Source: Candidatus Delongbacteria bacterium | GTDB taxonomy: Bacteria; Delongbacteria; UBA4055 | DNA length: 9,746 nt | Reading direction: 5' to 3' | Assembly: GCA_027858795.1 (NCBI GenBank) | Contig: JAQICF010000057.1 | Location: forward strand, 1-9,746 | In this document: piece after piece, positions 1 to 5,344 of the stretch | Layout: every line of letters starts with the position of its first letter | Numbering within the stretch: position 1 is the stretch's first letter | Translations under genes and position numbers: made by a program | The notes under the pieces: model-generated | Database searches by the model: none | What the model saw: the letters and a program-made list of their open reading frames with translations, nothing else | What the model was told of the DNA's origin: nothing

Positions 1-227
1 TTCGCAAACACTGTGATTCCTCCGGCTATAAAAAAAGCCGGTACTAGACAAAGTAAAACATGTTTTTGTGCATAATCCTGTAAAGTTAAAAAACCTGCAA
101 CAATTGCATTGTCAGCTGAAAGAAAATCCATTGGTAGATAATAAAAAACTCCAAATACGATTATCAATGCGATAAATTTAAAATATTCTTTTTTCCTAAT
201 TCTTCCCTTTGTTTTTCGGTCGGACAT
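1..227 (-). CDS. ArsP/DUF318-type permease, N-terminal part (3' end outside window)
   Basis: About 75 residues are visible, starting MSDRKTKGRIRKKEYFKF. A hydrophobic segment (about 18-32) follows, then a short loop and the stretch LQDYAQKHVLLCLVPAFFIA leading into a second membrane segment. That stretch matches my memory of the ArsP_2/YraQ-like (DUF318) permeases, inner-membrane transporters often found beside ArsR regulators and thioredoxin-like proteins and linked to arsenic or other metalloid resistance. The gene lies 48 bp downstream of arsR on the same strand, so it is probably the third gene of the cassette. The ATG sits inside a REP-like palindrome and has no clear Shine-Dalgarno site, so the first dozen residues may be repeat-derived. 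The family call rests on a short fragment and the substrate is not visible. Confidence 0.7.
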   Translation of the reverse strand, partial: MSDRKTKGRIRKKEYFKFIALIIVFGVFYYLPMDFLSADNAIVAGFLTLQDYAQKHVLLCLVPAFFIAGGITVFA

Positions 228-243
228 GGGAGCCCGACCCTAC
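219..243 (-). repeat. REP-like palindrome with GTAG foot, overlapping permease start
   Basis: Read on the minus strand, GTAG leads into an imperfect hairpin: arms GTCGGGC and GTCCGAC with one mismatch and a loop TCCCAT. The foot-plus-hairpin layout matches the repeats at 1856-1906, 2368-2393 and 4326-4459, although the stem sequence differs. The permease ATG (225-227) lies at the loop/arm boundary. Confidence 0.6.
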
Positions 244-249
244 AGTGTC

Positions 250-277
250 ATCCTGAATTTATTTCAGGATTTTTTTT
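250..277 (+). repeat. Hairpin with T-tract (terminator-like) at arsR 3' end
   Basis: Arms ATCCTGAA (250-257) and TTCAGGAT (263-270) form a perfect 8-bp stem with a 5-nt loop, followed on the plus strand by a run of Ts. This has the form of an intrinsic terminator for plus-strand transcription, but no plus-strand gene precedes it. For the minus-strand operon the U-tract is on the wrong side, so it would be only a hairpin between arsR and the permease. It may be a dispersed repeat rather than a working terminator. Confidence 0.5.
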
Positions 278-605
278 AACAAATATTTGTTCTATTTGTA
301 CCTATTGCTGTATGTTTATCTGCATTAAAAGTCTTATCCTTTAATCTTTCCACAAACTCCAATGCTTCTTTGATGAAAGCTTTATCTTCTCTATTTAATG
401 AATAATTTATATATTTTTCAGATCTTTCCTGAACTACCAAACCTGCTTCTTTTAATATTTTCAGATGATTTGATATTGTAGCAGTTGCATAACCGATAAT
501 AGAAGTAATTTCACAGACGCACATTGACTTTACTTCCAGCATCTTAACTATCCTTAATCTTGAATCATCACTTAATGCTTTAAAAACTTTTAAATATTTT
601 TCCAT
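276..605 (-). CDS. ArsR/SmtB-family metal-responsive repressor
   Basis: A 109-residue winged-helix protein of usual ArsR length. The N-terminus KALSDDSRLRIVKML and recognition segment TATISNHLKILKEAGLV (about 41-57) are classic ArsR/SmtB features, followed by a short wing. C29-V30-C31 in SMCVCEI corresponds to the thiol motif of E. coli ArsR (ELCVCDLC), but the third cysteine there is Thr34 here; the last residue, C109, could be a further ligand. This suggests a thiol-coordinated effector such as As(III), Sb(III) or Cd(II); I see no His/Asp zinc site in the last helix. It should repress its own operon and release DNA on metal binding. It lies 42 bp after the CDF exporter and before a permease, with AGGA upstream of the ATG. 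Family confident, inducer inferred. Confidence 0.93.
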   Translation of the reverse strand: MEKYLKVFKALSDDSRLRIVKMLEVKSMCVCEITSIIGYATATISNHLKILKEAGLVVQERSEKYINYSLNREDKAFIKEALEFVERLKDKTFNADKHTAIGTNRTNIC

Positions 606-629
606 TATGTTTCCTCATTTATCAGTTTG

Positions 630-645
630 AATTCAGACCTGAATT
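630..645. repeat. Inverted repeat between CDF exporter and arsR
   Basis: Perfect 7-bp arms AATTCAG and CTGAATT are separated by AC, within the 42-bp gap between the exporter stop and the arsR start. There is no T-tract, so it is not a terminator. It could be an intercistronic mRNA hairpin or a second regulator-binding site. Confidence 0.4.
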
Positions 646-647
646 AT

Positions 648-1541
648 TTAACTACATAATTCATCTTTACCACACAACATTTCATCTTCAAGTTGAAGTG
701 AAGTATGTTCAATGTGATAATCATGCATAAGCATGTTATTTATTTCTTTTATTATCTTATCATTACTCGGTTTGATTTTCGGATCGATCAAAACATGTGC
801 TGATAAAAATATTTCATTAGAATTTATAGACCAAATATGAACTTCATGTGCACTCTGAACTCCAGTTATATTACAGATCGAATCATGAACTTTGTCGAAT
901 TCAATTCCTTCAGGTACACCTTGCATAAAAATATGAAGACTACTTTTTATAATTTCAAATCCACTGTAGAAAATCATTAAAGCTATAAAGATACTTATGA
1001 TTACATCAAGAATAACTAAACCGGTGAAATAGATTACTATACCTGAAATTATTACAACAACTGAAGATAATGTATCATAAAATAAATGCTGGTAGGCAGC
1101 TTTCATATTTAAGTTTTTATCTTTTTCTTTATTCAGAATTAATATTGAAATTGCATTACCTGCAAGTCCTATAGTTGCTATCCCCATCATAAGACCAATA
1201 GAAATATTTTCATCTGGTTGGGTTAATCTTTCTATTGCGTGATAAATAATTAGAACACCGATAGCCCATAAAGAGAGCGAATTTATCAGAGCCGTAAATA
1301 TTTCAAACCTTTTCAGACCGAAAGTATGCTTTTTATTTGGTTTCTTCTGAGAAAATTTTTCTCCAAACCATCCTAATATCAAAGATAAAACATCTGAAAA
1401 ATTATGCCCAGCATCAGATAGTAATGCTAAAGACCCTGAGTAAATACCTCCAATGTATTCTGCTACAGTAATAATAACATTTAATAAGATCGTCCAACCT
1501 ATTTTTTTTGTATTGTGTCCGTGATCGTGATGATGTCCCAT
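648..1541 (-). CDS. Cation diffusion facilitator (CDF) heavy-metal efflux transporter, CzcD/ZitB type
   Basis: A full-length 297-residue CDF protein that exports divalent cations across the inner membrane in exchange for protons. The N-terminus is His-rich (HHHDHGH, 3-9). Membrane segment 2 has H46xxxD50 in SDAGHNFSD and segment 5 has H152xxxD156 in HLFYD; a His/Asp pair in both positions is typical of the zinc-selective ZnT/ZitB/CzcD branch. A cytoplasmic domain (about 205-290) contains HEVHIWSI, H249 and HIEHTSLQLE, as in the regulatory zinc-binding fold. Two cysteines lie near the C-terminus (C290, C296). The start is supported by AGGTGG five bases before the ATG. It is first in the minus-strand operon, ahead of arsR and a permease, downstream of a palindromic putative operator. 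Confidence 0.95.
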   Translation of the reverse strand: MGHHHDHGHNTKKIGWTILLNVIITVAEYIGGIYSGSLALLSDAGHNFSDVLSLILGWFGEKFSQKKPNKKHTFGLKRFEIFTALINSLSLWAIGVLIIYHAIERLTQPDENISIGLMMGIATIGLAGNAISILILNKEKDKNLNMKAAYQHLFYDTLSSVVVIISGIVIYFTGLVILDVIISIFIALMIFYSGFEIIKSSLHIFMQGVPEGIEFDKVHDSICNITGVQSAHEVHIWSINSNEIFLSAHVLIDPKIKPSNDKIIKEINNMLMHDYHIEHTSLQLEDEMLCGKDELCS

Positions 1542-1559
1542 TTTTCCACCTCATTTCGT

Positions 1560-1573
1560 CATTTAGCTAAATG
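1560..1573. promoter_or_regulatory. Perfect 14-bp palindrome, candidate ArsR operator
   Basis: CATTTAGCTAAATG is a perfect palindrome 18 bp upstream of the exporter ATG. ArsR/SmtB dimers usually bind AT-rich inverted repeats overlapping the promoter of their own operon, and this is the only strong palindrome in that position. It overlaps the possible -10 box. Assignment to this regulator is inferred. Confidence 0.55.
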
Positions 1574-1598
1574 TAATAATGATTGTACGGCAAAGCAA
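1570..1598 (-). promoter_or_regulatory. Possible promoter of the metal-efflux operon
   Basis: On the minus strand TTGCTT (1593-1598) and TACATT (1570-1575) are separated by 17 bp and resemble -35 and -10 boxes. The -10 box runs into the palindrome at 1560-1573, as expected for a repressor-controlled start. Both boxes deviate from consensus. Confidence 0.35.
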
Positions 1599-1616
1599 AT
1601 GCTTTTTATCATATTT

Positions 1617-2252
1617 TTACCATTTCATCGGATTATTTATAATGTATTGTCGGACTGCAAATAATTGTTTTTCTGTTCTGATGATTCTGTCATGGAATGA
1701 TCTTTGCCATTTGAAATATTTGTTGTTTAATTTTTCTCTTACTTCTTTCGTAATCACAGATTTATATGCGTGAATCGTTTTCGATAATATCATTTTTGAT
1801 CGATCATCGGGTTGCATTTGTGAACGATTTTGGGGATGCATGTTGGAACGCGATTGGGGATGCATTCCTGCATCCCCTACGGTAGGGGTCGCAGGAATGC
1901 GACCCCAATTTACGTTACAATCCCCGTTTACGTTACAAACCCCGTTTACATTACAACCCCCGTTTTTATCATTTACGGTTATATTTGCATTTTCCACAAT
2001 AATGATTCCATGTATATGATTGGGCATTATTATAAATTCATCCAGTATGATGTTTTTATGATAATCCGGAATAGTGTACCATATATCATTTGCAATATTT
2101 CCAATTTTTGATAATACCATTTTTCCATTTTCAACCTTTCCGAATTTATGTTCCATATCTTCAGTATTTATTGTTATAAAATAATATCCTTCTTTGTCAT
2201 AATTATATGAATTTAATCTATTTGATTTTCTTTCAATACTTCTTTTGAACAT
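1617..2252 (-). CDS. REP-associated tyrosine transposase (RAYT), Y1/HUH family
   Basis: A 211-residue single-strand endonuclease of the TnpA_REP/RAYT branch of the IS200-type Y1 transposases. The N-terminus NRLNSYNYDKEGYYFITI and the metal-binding HUH motif in MPNHIHGIIIV (H79, H81) are intact. FKWQRSFHDRIIR (180-192) precedes the catalytic tyrosine Y203 in VRQYIINNP. Such proteins nick and move or maintain GTAG-footed REP hairpins and are usually single-copy and immobile. There is no TnpB partner and no obvious IS200/IS605 ends. Residues 97-154, between the HUH motif and the tyrosine helix, form an unusual linker of in-frame repeats and a REP pair. The start has AGGA upstream. The protein ends soon after NNPMKW, slightly short for the family. 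All catalytic residues are present, so it is probably active. Confidence 0.93.
   Translation of the reverse strand: MFKRSIERKSNRLNSYNYDKEGYYFITINTEDMEHKFGKVENGKMVLSKIGNIANDIWYTIPDYHKNIILDEFIIMPNHIHGIIIVENANITVNDKNGGCNVNGVCNVNGDCNVNWGRIPATPTVGDAGMHPQSRSNMHPQNRSQMQPDDRSKMILSKTIHAYKSVITKEVREKLNNKYFKWQRSFHDRIIRTEKQLFAVRQYIINNPMKW
1791..1862 (-). repeat. 24-bp in-frame tandem repeat, three units, inside the RAYT gene
   Basis: Three 24-bp units encode the octapeptides HPQSRSNM, HPQNRSQM and QPDDRSKM (residues 131-154). Copies one and two are close; the third is more diverged. The unit length keeps the reading frame open. Confidence 0.85.
1856..1906. repeat. Inverted pair of GTAG-footed REP palindromes inside the RAYT gene
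   Basis: On the plus strand, 1882-1906 is GTAG merging into a 9-bp stem GGGGTCGCA / TGCGACCCC with loop GGAA. On the minus strand, 1880-1856 has the same layout with stem GGGGATGCA / TGCATCCCC and the same loop. The two feet face each other one base apart, giving a REP/inverse-REP (BIME-like) pair. It is translated on the minus strand as RIPATPTVGDAGMHP, so the repeats sit in the transposase linker without breaking the frame. Confidence 0.9.
1911..1964 (-). repeat. 18-bp in-frame tandem repeat, three units, inside the RAYT gene
   Basis: Three 18-bp units encode NGGCNV, NGVCNV and NGDCNV (residues 97-102, 103-108 and 109-114). The core TTTACGTTACAA resembles the TTTACGTAAC motif of the 19-bp repeats at 4356-4413, beside another REP pair. 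Confidence 0.8.
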
Positions 2253-2361
2253 ATTATTTATTCCTACTATTTATTTATCATTTTTAGCAATATACAACTA
2301 GCAAAGTATCAAATAGTGACCTTTTGGTATTTCTTTTGGATTTTTTTATGTTTTGTTGTAC

Positions 2362-2393
2362 AAAAAAGGGGACGATAAGAAATCGTCCCCTAC
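2362..2393 (-). terminator. REP-type hairpin acting as likely intrinsic terminator
   Basis: On the minus strand GTAG leads into a 9-bp GC-rich stem, GGGGACGAT / ATCGTCCCC with a 5-nt loop (2368-2390), immediately followed by six Ts (2362-2367). It lies about 45 bp past the stop of the secreted-protein gene, in the right orientation to end its transcript. It has the GTAG foot of the local REP family, so a REP element seems to have been adopted as a terminator. Confidence 0.75.
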
Positions 2394-2416
2394 GGGTGGT
2401 GCATCGTCACAAAACA

Positions 2417-2442
2417 GAGACGTAGCGGTGCTACGTCTTTAC
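2417..2442 (-). repeat. REP-like palindrome with GTAA foot at a stop codon
   Basis: A 9-bp stem AGACGTAGC / GCTACGTCT (2418-2426 with 2430-2438) has a 3-nt loop. On the minus strand it is preceded by GTAA, whose TAA is the stop codon of the secreted-protein gene (2439-2441). The GTAAAGACG lead-in is shared with the hairpin at 6372-6396. Confidence 0.65.
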
Positions 2443-4235
2443 CGGAAATCGTATGTATTTTTATAATTTATATCATATTTTTTCTCAACAATCGGTTGAA
2501 TTAATTCCCACATTGTTCCAGTATGAATTCCATCTCTGTAAACATTTTGTAAAAAGTTAGTCATGTATTGGTGAGATACTCTATCGTTAAGTGTTGGTGT
2601 ATTTCCAGTATCATTATTCATACTTAGTTCAGAATTAACAACTGAGCACTCCCAACTTTGAAGTTCAATCATTGTATTATTTATACCAAGTGATTTAATT
2701 TCTGCACCTGCAACAATATCTGTGTGTGTATATGTTGGGTTAATAAAATTAATTTGACCAACATATAGTTGAGTTTGATTAGCTGTACTTAGATAATTAA
2801 TACCACTTCCTTCATTAGTCCCTCCAAATATATTATTATCTACTTGTACTAACAAATCTGCAACCTCTACCCAACCATTTAATGCTTGATCAATTGGAAC
2901 TCCGTCCATAATATTTGAATATTGTTTCATACCTTCAATTTGATTGGCGTCTGCACTAAAATATTTAGTTATGTGAACCATAACAACATCAACAGGAACT
3001 CTACCATCGTTCATTTCACCGCAACGACCTTCGCCCATTCTATCTAAACCAAAATTATCATAACTATGTAAAGCAGCGTTGTTTAAATTTCGAGTACCAT
3101 CTGTATCTAATCCTAAAAAATCTCCAGGTAAAGGTAACATAGCAACATCAAATAAACCACTTCCAGAATATCCATCAACTTTATGTTCATCGAATCTATT
3201 AACAGCGATTGAATCTGCAGCATTTTCTTTATATGTAACAGGAACTTTAAATTCTTGTGTCATAAAGTCTGCTTCTAAATCTGTAAAACGTAATGTGTAA
3301 ACAGTACCGATTGCATCTCCTTGTGCACCAGCAGGAACATGTTTAAATAAAAAGTTACCATCATCAATAGTTGTCGTATTTGCTAAAACTGAATCATTTA
3401 ACATTAAAGCAACGTTAACATTTCCAACAGTACTTTTAGCAGGATTATTACCTAAATTATAATCTAATCCACTAAATACAGTTCCACTAATATCTTTAAC
3501 ATTAGCAGGATAACTTAAGAAATGATCAACCATTTGTTCAGTATAAACACCAGGAACTGTTAAAGTAAGAGTATCTTTATATGTTTCAAAAGAACCATCT
3601 CCAGTAATTGTAACAATCCAATCATGTTTATCGCCAGGATTAAAATAATCTTTTGTAACTGTTTCAACTTCTTCTTCTAAGGATGGTGCAGGTAAAGCTC
3701 TACTTACAACTTGACCAGGAATTTCATTATTAATTTCCATTCCATCATTATAAACAAATCTTTTAACAATTTGACTTCCATCATTTAATTTTAATTGATA
3801 GAAATACATACCATCTGCAATAGTTGCAGGATTAAAAATAGCAGTCATATAATCAGTGTGATTTTGAACATCGATATTTCCAGAAACATCTTGACCTTTG
3901 ATATTTTTAAATGAAATTTGAGCATCAGTACCACCATAAACTAAATTATTGTTAATAACTATTGCAGTACCTGTAGCATTACTTGTAGTTGGAGTGTCAA
4001 TACCAGAAGTTAAATATAAATCAACTGCGTATCTACCAGAACTTAATGTATTAGTTTTAATTACATCCATACTTAATGTGTTGTTTTTATACTCAACCTC
4101 AAGACCAGCAGGCGCATTAGTCATATTAGGCATATAAGTAGAACCAATAACTCTTAAGTTATTCTCAGCAGCATTAGCTACACCAATGATTGGGAACAAT
4201 AATATCAACATTAAACATATTATAAGATTTTTCAT
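2439..4235 (-). CDS. Secreted multidomain protein with carboxypeptidase-regulatory-like domain, function unknown
   Basis: A 598-residue exported protein. Residues 1-22 form a signal peptide ending ANA before AENN. Residues 130-163 (GMYFYQLKLNDGSQIVKRF) resemble the last strands of FlgD-like Ig folds. Residues 247-303, from DISGTVF to GNFLFKHVPAG, resemble a carboxypeptidase-regulatory-like beta-sandwich. Residues 402-472 hold two stretches reminiscent of dockerin repeats (NDGRVPVDVVMVHITKYF and NGWVEVADLLVQVDNNIFG), each shorter or more diverged than classical Ca-binding repeats. C405 and C530 are the only cysteines after the signal peptide and could form a disulfide. The remaining C-terminus is unrecognised. 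AGGA precedes the ATG. The mature region favours TTA for leucine and A/T-ending codons more than the efflux genes do, suggesting high expression or a different origin. A REP-type terminator follows. Role unknown; the domain matches are from memory. Confidence 0.85.
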   Translation of the reverse strand: MKNLIICLMLILLFPIIGVANAAENNLRVIGSTYMPNMTNAPAGLEVEYKNNTLSMDVIKTNTLSSGRYAVDLYLTSGIDTPTTSNATGTAIVINNNLVYGGTDAQISFKNIKGQDVSGNIDVQNHTDYMTAIFNPATIADGMYFYQLKLNDGSQIVKRFVYNDGMEINNEIPGQVVSRALPAPSLEEEVETVTKDYFNPGDKHDWIVTITGDGSFETYKDTLTLTVPGVYTEQMVDHFLSYPANVKDISGTVFSGLDYNLGNNPAKSTVGNVNVALMLNDSVLANTTTIDDGNFLFKHVPAGAQGDAIGTVYTLRFTDLEADFMTQEFKVPVTYKENAADSIAVNRFDEHKVDGYSGSGLFDVAMLPLPGDFLGLDTDGTRNLNNAALHSYDNFGLDRMGEGRCGEMNDGRVPVDVVMVHITKYFSADANQIEGMKQYSNIMDGVPIDQALNGWVEVADLLVQVDNNIFGGTNEGSGINYLSTANQTQLYVGQINFINPTYTHTDIVAGAEIKSLGINNTMIELQSWECSVVNSELSMNNDTGNTPTLNDRVSHQYMTNFLQNVYRDGIHTGTMWELIQPIVEKKYDINYKNTYDFR

Positions 4236-4325
4236 TATTAATTTCCTGTGTCAATATTTAATTTGTTGTTTCAATGTATCAAAATAATATGAATTATTCA
4301 AATGAAAAACACGCATTAATTAACC

Positions 4326-4353
4326 CCCGTAGGGGTCGCAGGAATGCGACCCC
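4326..4353 (+). repeat. GTAG-footed REP palindrome, left copy of an exact inverted pair
   Basis: CCC, then GTAG, then a 9-bp stem GGGGTCGCA / TGCGACCCC with loop GGAA (stem 4332-4340 with 4345-4353). The stem, loop and foot are identical to 1882-1906 inside the RAYT gene. The reverse complement of all 28 bases occurs at 4432-4459. Confidence 0.9.
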
Positions 4354-4355
4354 AA

Positions 4356-4413
4356 ACGTAACGTTTGTGCATTTACGTAACGTTTATGCATTTACGTAAC
4401 AAACCATGTATTT
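4356..4413 (+). repeat. 19-bp tandem repeat between the REP pair
   Basis: Units at 4356-4374 and 4375-4393 differ at one position (ACGTAACGTTT, G or A, TGCATTT). A third, diverged unit covers 4394-4413. They fill most of the 78-bp spacer of the REP pair. Confidence 0.75.
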
Positions 4414-4431
4414 ACGAAATACGTTAAAAAA

Positions 4432-4459
4432 GGGGTCGCATTCCTGCGACCCCTACGGG
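4432..4459 (-). repeat. GTAG-footed REP palindrome, right copy of an exact inverted pair
   Basis: Exact reverse complement of 4326-4353: stem 4432-4440 with 4445-4453, loop TTCC on the plus strand, and the GTAG foot read on the minus strand at 4456-4453. The feet point outwards, unlike the pair at 1856-1906, where they face each other. The last four bases are shared with the first unit of the 40-bp array. Confidence 0.9.
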
Positions 4460-4654
4460 CGTTCGTTATTTCGTGTCAACGATACAATGAAAAAACGGGC
4501 GTTTGTTATTTCGTGTCAACGATACAATGAAAAAACGGGCATTTGTTATTTCGTGTCAACGATACAATGAAAAAACGGGTGGTTTGTTATTTCGTGTCAA
4601 CGATACATTGAAAAAACGGGGGTTTGTGGTTTCGTTTTTACGGTTTTACAAAAA
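4456..4654 (+). repeat. 40-bp direct tandem array, four units plus a degenerate fifth
   Basis: Units at 4456-4495, 4496-4535 and 4536-4575 (40 bp) and 4576-4616 (41 bp) are nearly identical. A degraded fifth copy starts at 4617. Each has the core TTATTTCGTGTCAACGATAC followed by ATGAAAAAACGGG. Units abut directly with no spacers. Every unit carries an ATG followed by an A-run, like the start of the TetR gene about 120 bp downstream. Confidence 0.92.
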
Positions 4655-4680
4655 ACATTTGCATATCAAAAATATATTGA

Positions 4681-4736
4681 TTAAACTATCAACCAGTTGG
4701 TTAAACTATGTAATTAAACCGATGGGTTAAACTATG
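4681..4736 (+). promoter_or_regulatory. Repeated motif and inverted repeats before the TetR gene, candidate operator
   Basis: TTAAACTAT occurs three times (4681, 4701, 4727), the last forming the TetR start context TTAAACTATG. AACCAGTTGGTT (4691-4702) is a near-palindrome with 5-bp arms. TTAAACC-GAT-GGGTTAA (4714-4730) is an inverted repeat with one mismatch per arm. TetR-family regulators usually bind inverted repeats upstream of their own gene, so autoregulation here is plausible but inferred. The second copy reads ATG then TAA, a null start. Confidence 0.45.
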
Positions 4737-5342
4737 AAAAAAGATATTTCCACAGAAGAAAAAATCATAAAAGCTGCCGGTCAGGCATTTAAATCCAAAG
4801 GTTATGCAGGCGCAAGAATGCAGGAAATCGCGGATAGTGCCGGTATAAACAAAGCTATGCTTCATTACTATTTCAGGTCAAAGAAATTACTCTTTGACAA
4901 AATATTTATCAAACTGATGAATTCTTTTTTAGCGAATATTATAGCAACACTTAATTCAGATAATACTTGGGATGAAATATTAACCGATCTGTCTGAGAAA
5001 CTTTTTGCCTTCATTTCACAAAACAGAGACATCCCTCTTTTTCTGGTAAATGAATTACATAAGAACCCTGATTTTTTCACTGAGCAATTATTAAAATTTA
5101 AAAAAATAAGTAATTCATCGTTCTTTTCAAAAATAGATGAAGAAGGCAAAAAAGGAAATATTATCATAGCGGATCCATTGCAGATATTAGTTCATGTTAT
5201 CTCCGGAATGATGTACCCGGCCATAGCTGAACCAATTATAAGTTCTATCGGCAGCTTCAGAGAAAAAGATTTCGATAACTTTTTATCTCAGAGAAAAGAT
5301 ATCGTTCCTAAAATAATAATAGAATACTTAAAGAAGGTTTAA
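4734..5342 (+). CDS. TetR/AcrR-family transcriptional regulator
   Basis: A 202-residue TetR-type repressor of usual length. The N-terminal helix-turn-helix spans about 8-55: EKIIKAAGQAFKSKGYAG, then RMQEIADSAGINKAMLHYYF and RSKKLLFDKIF. The HYYF motif of the recognition helix is typical of the family. The C-terminal helical half is the variable ligand-binding and dimerisation domain. The gene precedes the membrane-fusion protein by only 2 bp and so opens the efflux operon, as CecR (YbiH) does for ybhGFSR in E. coli. Its likely job is to repress the operon until the exporter's substrate appears. An in-frame stop (4728-4730) just before the ATG fixes the start; the Shine-Dalgarno site is weak. 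The ligand cannot be inferred. Confidence 0.93.
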   Translation: MKKDISTEEKIIKAAGQAFKSKGYAGARMQEIADSAGINKAMLHYYFRSKKLLFDKIFIKLMNSFLANIIATLNSDNTWDEILTDLSEKLFAFISQNRDIPLFLVNELHKNPDFFTEQLLKFKKISNSSFFSKIDEEGKKGNIIIADPLQILVHVISGMMYPAIAEPIISSIGSFREKDFDNFLSQRKDIVPKIIIEYLKKV

Positions 5343-5344
5343 CT

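Larger units (their letters stand above)
4236..4733. other. 498-bp intergenic region between divergent genes; repeats, no gene
   Basis: This gap separates the minus-strand secreted-protein gene from the plus-strand efflux operon, so it must hold both promoters. It contains, in order, an AT-rich leader (4236-4325), an inverted REP pair enclosing 19-bp repeats (4326-4459), a 40-bp tandem array (4456-4654) and the TTAAACTAT repeats before the TetR gene. The only sizeable reading frame (4503-4730) just translates the tandem array. I could not assign a convincing -35/-10 pair on either strand. Confidence 0.7.

Noticed and set aside
1583..1609. Short hairpin AAAGCA..TGCTTT with a T-run after the RAYT stop
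   Set aside because: Only a 6-bp AT-rich stem with a 2-nt loop. The T-run is on the plus strand, the wrong orientation to end the RAYT transcript.
1579..2111. Plus-strand reading frames antisense to the RAYT gene (1579-1773, 1830-2111)
   Set aside because: They are opposite-strand readings of a clear transposase with intact motifs, partly kept open by the repeats. No family resemblance seen.
1617..2252. Complete IS200/IS605-type insertion sequence around the transposase
   Set aside because: The protein is of the RAYT branch, there is no TnpB, and no left/right end hairpins bracket just this gene.
3747..3827. Type IX secretion sorting domain in the secreted protein (GMYFYQLKL-like stretch)
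   Set aside because: The resemblance is at residues 137-163, not the C-terminus where such a signal must be, and the true C-terminus does not look like one.
4456..4654. Regular direct repeats resembling a CRISPR array
   Set aside because: Units abut with no unique spacers, and no cas gene is in the window. It is a simple tandem repeat.
4503..4730. 75-codon plus-strand reading frame upstream of the TetR gene
   Set aside because: It translates the 40-bp tandem array (repeated LFRVNDT..KK) and ends at the TAA just before the TetR ATG. It has no ribosome-binding site and no protein-like composition.
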